From the NCBI GenBank assembly GCA_033239525.1, contig BSYO01000030.1, positions 5,369,119-5,433,118 on the forward strand: a stretch of DNA of 64,000 bases, in the 5' to 3' direction. The DNA comes from Nepenthes gracilis (lineage: Eukaryota; Streptophyta; Magnoliopsida; Caryophyllales; Nepenthaceae). Both the position numbers and the translations under genes were made by a program. Each line of letters starts with the position of its first letter. Within the stretch, counting starts at the first letter, position 1. Positions 58,601 through 64,000 of this stretch are shown here, one piece after another. Under the pieces are notes generated by a model, which was not told the DNA's origin, did not search any database, and worked only from the letters and a program-made list of their open reading frames with translations.

Positions 58601-59593
58601 TGTTAGAGACATTTGTCTAATTGACATATTCCGTGACCATATGTATCATTGTATCAATGACGGGTTGTGGGTTGTCGGTTTAAAGTCCGTTCTATCCGCC
58701 CTCCAGTCACACGAGCCCGTCCAAAGCCCCCGCGCTCGCCTGGTGCTCGAACCCCGCTCGAGCCGAAAATCGAGAAGGTCCCGCCCGCCAGAGCTCGATA
58801 CAGGCTTTAAAAATTAAAACCGCTGAGCTCCGCTGAAAATAAAGGTGAAGGTGCCCGCCACGCAAGACCTTAGGGCCTTCGAGCGCGCCAAAGAACGAGC
58901 AAAAATTTTGAACGTGTTTTTTGCACCCACTATAAATATATGCCTTATGTTTCTTGAAACCCTAAGCACGCCAAAGCATCTTTTGAAAGTATTGGAGCCA
59001 TTCTACTTGAAAGAAGAGCATTCTTCTTCTTTTTCATCTTGCTCCATTTGAGAAAACCGAATCTACTACGCTCTACAACGTTGTGCCTCATATTCTAACG
59101 GTTTTTCTCTTCGTTTATCTTTTCTATTTAAACTATTACATCCTTCTACCTTCATGGGAGACGTTAGTTCGTGAAGAAGGAGATCCGATCGTGGTTGGCA
59201 CTTCAAGTAGAGGAAAGATTGACGTGAAGACCTAAGGTGTCCAGGTTCCGTTGTGGCGGGTAAATCAAGGGGTTCCTTGGTAGGATCACGTGAAAAATTG
59301 AGTTTCCATCGTCTGTAAGTTGATTTTCATAGTGCATTGCTTCCCGGCCGTTGAAGCCGGAGTGTTTTTCTCGATCGTGGGTATCGAGTTTTCACTTCGT
59401 CACCAAAAATCGCGTCTTTATCTTTATTCTTTTTATTGCTTATAATTATTTGTATCGTGCATTCTTGTTATCTCGTTAACATCTAGAATTAAATATCCTT
59501 TACGTGTATTGGATATTTATTTATTTTTGCTTTCGCTATATTTTTCAGGGTCGAAATTTGATTGTTCACGTTAGCACAAAATGTGCTTTTTCA
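58601..59593 (+). repeat. 3' LTR of the copia element (993 bp)
   Basis: TGTTAGAGAC ... TGCTTTTTCA, followed by the TATAG duplication. 58700-58880 is GC-rich with CTCGAGCCGAAAATC-type repeats also seen in the 5' LTR (57640-57830). CTATAAATATATG at 58930 is a likely TATA box. Confidence 0.82.
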
Positions 59594-59787
59594 TATAGAA
59601 CTAAGCAAAAAGGTTAAAAAATTTGAGTAAATCCATTTAAAGATTGAGGTTTTTTTTTCTATTTCCATTATTTTTGTTTTTCGGGCCTCATGAAGTTTGA
59701 GCAAAGCAGCTCATTGAAATTTTCCTTGCAGTTGTGAAAGATTGTCAGAATTGCATGCAAATGTCCCACAGTCAACCCAATATTAAA
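59594..59787 (+). pseudogene. WAK-like intron and small-exon fragment
   Basis: Continues the WAK intron after the copia element. CCTTGCAG|TTGTGAAAGATTGT at 59724-59745 matches the acceptor and start of the small Cys-rich exon at 63290 (VVKDCQNC). The exon is shortened by about 50 bp and then lost. Confidence 0.65.
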
Positions 59788-59959
59788 GCCATTTTATTTT
59801 GTTTGCTTTTACTAGATATTAGTATTCCTCAATTTAGTAAAACCCTCATTTATTACGACAATTATAATATTATTTAAATTATTTACAATTATCATAAATA
59901 CATAAATATATTTAAATTAATTGTCATTTTATACATCATCTAAAGAAATATACCCATTG

Positions 59960-60400
59960 CCTTTTTTAATTTTTTCAACTGATTAGTTGGCTGATATTTT
60001 TACAAAAATTCATCCACGTAGTCACCACATTAATGTAGTTTATAAACTCCAATTGATTCCTTCTAAACTATCTTAAGTTTGAAGGAAATGTTAAGGATAT
60101 AATATCCTTCTTTATTTAAAAATATTATATTTTTTAATTTAATATTTTTAATTTAAACTATTTATATATTTTAAGATATATATAATATTTTTTTTAAATT
60201 AGTTAATTGTTATTTTTTAATTTAGATAACTTATATAATTATCAATAATATAATTTTTTAATTAAGGCTACCTTCTTCTGGTATAAAAATATAAAACGAT
60301 AGCCTATCATATAATTTTTTAAATATAAAAATATGTAAACCTGTCATCATCCTCCATATTTATCAACTTCCAACACAAACTTGCACAAATAATTGAAAGA
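59960..60400 (+). mobile_element. Ty1/copia 3' end: RNase H tail and LTR
   Basis: 59970-60070 reads D-stop-LADIFTK, then HPRS.HINVVYKLQL, the conserved C terminus of copia RNase H with one stop. A purine tract, GTTTGAAGGAAA, then leads into TGTTAAGGATATAATATCC at 60089, a typical copia LTR start. GGTATAAAAATATAAAACG (60278-60296) fits its TATA box. The LTR end is uncertain (about 60350-60420). Confidence 0.6.
60278..60290 (+). promoter_or_regulatory. TATA box upstream of the plus-strand WAK-like gene
   Basis: GGTATAAAAATAT, about 210 bp before the ATG at 60498. It appears to belong to the copia LTR, so any transcript of the WAK-like gene may start in an LTR promoter. Confidence 0.4.
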
Positions 60401-60497
60401 TTGCCATTGACGTCTTAAGAGAAATATACCCCCCCTTCTGTCTCTCAACGTAGACGCTAGCTCTTTGAGCTCTTAATAGTCATAAGTGCTTTCGAAA

Positions 60498-61092
60498 ATG
60501 ATGGTTGAGCTCACAATCTGGGTATGCTTGTGGATGGCAGCATCAATATCAAAGGCAACGGCTCAATCCATAGCAAAGCCCAATTGCAAAGCTTTTTGTG
60601 GGAACATCAGCATTCCTTATCCCTTTGGAATCGGAGAAAATTGCTACCACGACATCTGGTACGAGATCGTTTGCAACACGTCCTTGAGCCTCCACGGCCA
60701 TTCCTGAGTCGATTCAGCCTCGAGGTCGAGCAGATAAACTTCAAGGATAATCAGACACTCACAGCTGGCATCCCCATGCAGCTATGGGAAGTTTGGTTGG
60801 GAACCGGGCATGACGTGATGCAGGGAAACAGTCCTAACTTGACAGGAAGCCCATTCCTCTTCTCAAGCAAGGATAATGTTTTCTTGGTTGGGGGTTGCAC
60901 AGGCAGCGCCCTCTTATTAGACAGCGGCAACCGAATCTTGGCTTGGTGTGCTACCATTTGCCCGCAGCAAGGCTCTTCAATGCCGAGTTCAGAGAATTGT
61001 TACGGTGTCCTCTGTTGCCAGATTATAATCCCCTCGTCTATGGTCTTCTACCGGACAAATTTCACCATAAGCTCAAACTCCTACGAGAATAG
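60498..61092 (+). pseudogene. WAK-like gene (plus strand), extracellular exon 1, first part
   Basis: ATG at 60498 (a second at 60501). Signal peptide [20 protein letters not shown], then the GUB_WAK domain with [17 protein letters not shown] and [16 protein letters not shown]. One base is missing near 60685, and the reading continues in another frame with [33 protein letters not shown] and CYGVLCC. Coding stops at 61092, where LTR-like sequence begins. It is closely related to the minus-strand gene at 30592. The extracellular domain would bind cell-wall pectin. Confidence 0.82.
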
Positions 61093-62221
61093 TGTTAGGG
61101 TCGAAAGACCCGGATCCACCAGATCCGGCAGCAGCGAAAAAATCAAACCCCCCCATCATTGACAACCACCATTTAGTAGGAATAAGGAACAAGAGATGCA
61201 CAACATTTTTTACGTAGAAACATCTTCCCAAACCGAAGAGGAAAAACCACGGGACATATAGTCCACTAATAAATCCACTATGTAAAATGGTTACAAACCC
61301 CTGAGATGGAGTATCCGCTACACACCCGAGAATAACAAGGAAAAACCTCTCTGGAGTAAACAGGAAAGACTCCTTTCTTTTACTCTCTATTTTTCTTTCT
61401 TCTCTCTCTCACTGGTGGTATACTCCTCTCTCATTTTACAAGTGTTGGTGTCGTTTTACCCCCGCACACTGCGGCCGGCACACAGCGCCCCTGGTGTTGT
61501 CTCCCACACCAACCCGGTCACCACTCTGGGCCTGCTCTGGACCATCTCATCCGGAAGCTCCTGGTGCTCATATATAGACGTCCTGACTCCACCTAATCTC
61601 ATCTGTCCAATTGGTCATCTTGCAGATAATAGGTGCCACGTCTTCACCAGTTCCCAAGCTCCTGCAGGCCCATACCCTGCAAACGGCGCGTGCTTTGCAC
61701 TGTGTAGACGCGTGCTCTACAGCCCAACTGCTAACCTGTCGACCAATCCTGAAAAGACATCTGCCCACTGCCAGCTGCCACTTTCCACAATCTCCAAGGC
61801 CCAGTTGCTCAGCAGGTCAACTTCTCGTTGACCGTCTTTAGCATTCATCCGGTCAACCTCCCCGTTGACCGTCTTCTACTGCCATCCAGTCAACCTCCCT
61901 GTTGATTGTCTACTGTTGTCTGTCCGCCATCCAGCAGTACTTTTGTAGCCCTTAGACGGTCAACCTCCTGTTGATCGAATTCAGTTAGCTATCCGCTGGT
62001 CAATCTCCATTGACCGTCCACTATTTTCCTCCGGTCAACGTCCTGTTGACCGGAAACAGTTCTCCGAATTTGTTCTTCACAAATCCTCCGATGACAAATC
62101 AGTTTATTGGGTTACCCACAAGGGAGTGACCAGACTTAACAAATAGCTCGAATATCCCCAATTCAGCGGCCTTGATAGAAAGCAATTCGGTGAGCAAGTT
62201 TATTCAGAATCCAACTTAACA
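61093..62221 (+). mobile_element. LTR-like insertion A in the WAK exon
   Basis: TGTTAGGGTCG ... ACTTAACA (1,129 bp; TGTTA/TAACA ends). It contains a 'TTACGTAGAAA ... GGAAAAACCACGGGACAT' segment also found in insertion B, and an array of six palindromic W-box pairs (61815-62051). The right flank does not give a matching duplication, so it is either an LTR that lost its flank or part of a larger A-B insertion. Confidence 0.5.
61815..62051 (+). promoter_or_regulatory. Array of six palindromic W-box pairs
   Basis: GGTCAAC-N4-6-GTTGACC pairs at 61815-61833, 61851-61870, 61887-61907 (degenerate), 61958-61976 (degenerate right half), 61998-62015 and 62033-62051. TTGACC is the core bound by WRKY factors. 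Each pair can also form a short hairpin. Confidence 0.65.
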
Positions 62222-62231
62222 ATTCTTTAAG

Positions 62232-62940
62232 TGTTAGAATTAATTACTCATTTAAACCGTGAGAAAATACGAAATAGATGATAACATGCACACAATAAAC
62301 AGCCACAAACAGTAAATGTATGATTTTTACGTGGAAAACTCCCTATGAAATGACGGAGAAAAACTACCGGACATGGAGTCTAAAATTTTTACTAGTAACA
62401 GTTGATCGATTACACAAATCCCAAATCACAAGAATCAATATCAACTAGTTTTGCACAACCCGTACAAGAAATATAAAGAGTAAGAATAGAGATAAAACCC
62501 GACAGATATTCTTCTCAGTAGTAAGAATTTCATACATGTGATTATCGAAGACTAGAACTTGATTGAAAACCCAACCGGAGGCTCAAATCTTCCTCTTTTC
62601 CTTATTCTCTCTCTTTTCTCTCTTTTTCTTCTCTGGAATGGTGCTCAAAAACTGATTAGAATAACCCAAGAATGTAAAGTGTGTATTTTATATAATAGCC
62701 CGTCAAGCGCGCATCGGGCACAGGCCCGGCTCGAGCACCATTCGGGCGCACAGCGAGCGGCATGCTACTGGAATTTGGGCTCGAGCGACATTCAGTCGAG
62801 CAACGAGCGGGGGCTTACTGGAAAAGCCGCTTGAGCGCCCAACAGGCACAACTCGAGCCTTCTTCATGTGGTGAGGATATTTACCTCCATCAGTCACATC
62901 AAGTAGGTATGGGCCTACACGAAAGTGACTCATAACCCAA
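62232..62940 (+). mobile_element. LTR-like insertion B in the WAK exon
   Basis: Starts TGTTAGAATTAATTAC at 62232. It shares the TTTACGTGGAAAACTCCC ... CTACCGGACATGG layout with insertion A but is otherwise different. A TTTTATATAATAG box (62688) is followed by a GC-rich island with CTCGAG motifs (62700-62870). The end is not defined. WAK coding resumes at about 62940. Confidence 0.45.
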
Positions 62941-63107
62941 TATTAAGCCATACCCGACTGTTTTCCAATGGACAATCATGGACCTCAGAATAGACTCGCC
63001 TGGCTACGAGAACTCGATTTGTGAAACGGATGAGAGGGGAGGATATAATTGTAGATGCAAAGCTCTTTTCTTCAAAGGGAATCCTTACCTTCCCCATGGC
63101 TGCCAAG
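62941..63107 (+). pseudogene. WAK-like gene (plus strand), exon 1 end (EGF-like)
   Basis: WTSEIDSPGYENSICETDE, then GGYNCRCKALFFKGNPYLPHGCQ, the EGF-like end of the extracellular exon, with a CAAG|GTAATT donor at 63108. The middle of exon 1, between residue ~190 and this segment, is missing, so the insertion was accompanied by a deletion. Confidence 0.75.
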
Positions 63108-63289
63108 GTAATTTATAATGCCAGCATTAGTTAGTACCATTTTTAATGTGCAGAACTAAGCAAAAAAAATGAAAAAATTGAGTAGATCCCATAAAAAGAT
63201 TGAGGGTTTTTTTTTCTATTTCGAATATTTTTGTTTTCCCATTTCCCATGAAGTTTGAGCAAAGTAGCTCATTAAAATTTTCCTCGCAG

Positions 63290-63413
63290 TTATGAAAGAT
63301 TGCGAGGATTGCATACAGGGGTGCGTTGTGCGTTGTGCCGGGGATTGACTCTTACAAATGTCCCATAGTCGACCCAACATGCCAAACATCAAGAGCACCG
63401 TCTCTTGGCATTG
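63290..63413 (+). pseudogene. WAK-like gene (plus strand), small EGF-like exon
   Basis: Acceptor TCGCAG (to 63289), VMKDCEDCIQGCVV, then a 7-bp tandem duplication (GCGTTGT at 63323-63329 and 63330-63336) that shifts the frame, then PGIDSYKCPIVDPTC, ending at a G|GTAAG donor (63414). Without the duplication the exon is open and in phase. Confidence 0.72.
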
Positions 63414-63617
63414 GTAAGAATCCCTACTGTTACGAACAATTAAAATCCTGTCTTCATCAAGAAAATCATATTTATATGTTCCAAACCAATAAAAAGAAAA
63501 AACTAATTATTTCTTATCTTCAAATGGAGCACAAAACTTGGGGTTTTTCCCTTTTAGTTTAAGAACATGGCAAACCAACACCCCCCTCACACCTTCACTT
63601 TTCATGATAATTTGCAG

Positions 63618-64000
63618 GGTTTGTCATAGCTGCTGTACATATACTTCTCCTTTTTGGTTTCTGTATATACAAAATGATGAAGAAAAGGACAGAGAATAGA
63701 ATCAAAGCCAAATTCTTTAAATAGAATGGTGGTTTACTCCTAAAGCAGCAAATGTCTTCTAGTGGAGGTGTTGTTGACAAAACTAAAGTTTTTACTTCAA
63801 AAGAGTTGGAAAAGGCCGCCGACCATTATGATAAGGACCGAATACTTGGCCAAGGAGGATAAAGTATCGTCTATAAAAACATGTTAACTGATGGGAGGAT
63901 CGTTGCCATAAAGAAGTCCAAACTCATGGAGGAAAGCCAGTTGGAGCAATTCATCAATGAGCTCATCATTTTGTCAAACATTAATCATAGAAACATAGTT
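63618..64000 (+). pseudogene. WAK-like gene (plus strand), transmembrane-kinase exon, cut by the window end
   Basis: Acceptor TTTGCAG (to 63617), transmembrane helix GFVIAAVHILLLFGFCIYK, basic KMMKKRTENR, a stop in place of Arg (63722), [23 protein letters not shown], glycine loop LGQGG-stop-SIVYKN (stop near 63861), VAIKKSK with the ATP-binding Lys, and [19 protein letters not shown] at the edge. The catalytic core lies beyond 64000. The two stops make it a pseudogene. Confidence 0.85.

Larger units (their letters stand above)
57507..59593 (+). mobile_element. Ty1/copia element, internally deleted
   Basis: A 2,087-bp element flanked by TATAG duplications (57502-57506 and 59594-59598). The 5' LTR starts TGTTAGAGA (57507) and is truncated near 57840. 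The 3' LTR is 58601-59593, opening with the same ~100 bases and ending CTTTTTCA. Only a gag zinc knuckle and a 3' region with repeated GGGGGAG tracts remain between them. An AAGGGGAAGAT tract precedes the 3' LTR. There is no RT. It sits in the intron of a WAK-like copy. Confidence 0.8.

Noticed and set aside
1..64000. CRISPR arrays, bacterial operons, tRNA or rRNA genes
   Set aside because: No regularly spaced identical repeats with unique spacers, no Shine-Dalgarno-led gene chains, and no cloverleaf or rRNA core motifs seen. The sequence is eukaryotic.

Overview
The window looks like nuclear DNA of a flowering plant, probably a eudicot. The evidence is GT-AG introns, plant-type LTR retrotransposons, an endogenous plant pararetrovirus, a wall-associated-kinase-like (WAK-like) gene cluster and one fragment of a conserved plant plastid hydrolase gene. 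The background is very AT-rich. A GC-rich block at 41163-53547 is one large retrotransposon. I found no tRNA, rRNA, CRISPR array or bacterial-style operon, and almost no intact gene.

Layout: 1-15880 is a decayed endogenous pararetrovirus (Caulimoviridae, florendovirus-like) present as two copies in opposite orientation that meet around 12370-12670. The plus-strand copy (1-3245, resuming at 11093) is split by a 7.8-kb nested insertion: a truncated Ty3/gypsy element on the minus strand, itself split by a 2,481-bp solo LTR (3942-6422) with a perfect AATGA target duplication. A LINE tail lies at 15905-16785 and a possible further viral fragment at 16786-17178. An AT-rich repeat family (17180-18600), a purine-rich stretch and two minisatellites (20402-21005) follow.

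22745-31260 holds two tandem WAK-like pseudogenes on the minus strand. One kept only the kinase exon. The other has all exons but several one-base lesions. 31500-37480 holds a short tandem duplication and a degenerate Ty3/gypsy element on the plus strand. 38317-40348 holds three exons of a chloroplast FMN-hydrolase (FHY1)-like HAD gene, with a frameshift and no recognisable 3' exons.

41163-53547 is a 12.4-kb Ty3/gypsy Tat-lineage element on the minus strand with two 893-bp LTRs, gag, PR, RT, two RNase H domains and INT. It also carries two antisense genes on the plus strand, each with its own TATA-like box, inserted in the AT-rich repeat family. 53548-56745 resumes that family and then repeats WAK flanking DNA. 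56760-60400 contains a solo LTR, a Ty1/copia element with TATAG target duplications and another copia 3' end, with WAK fragments between them. A plus-strand WAK-like pseudogene (60498 to the window end) has its extracellular exon broken by two LTR-like insertions. One of these carries six palindromic W-box pairs.

The genes do not form a pathway. The window records repeated duplication of a receptor-kinase locus and heavy, nested retroelement insertion.
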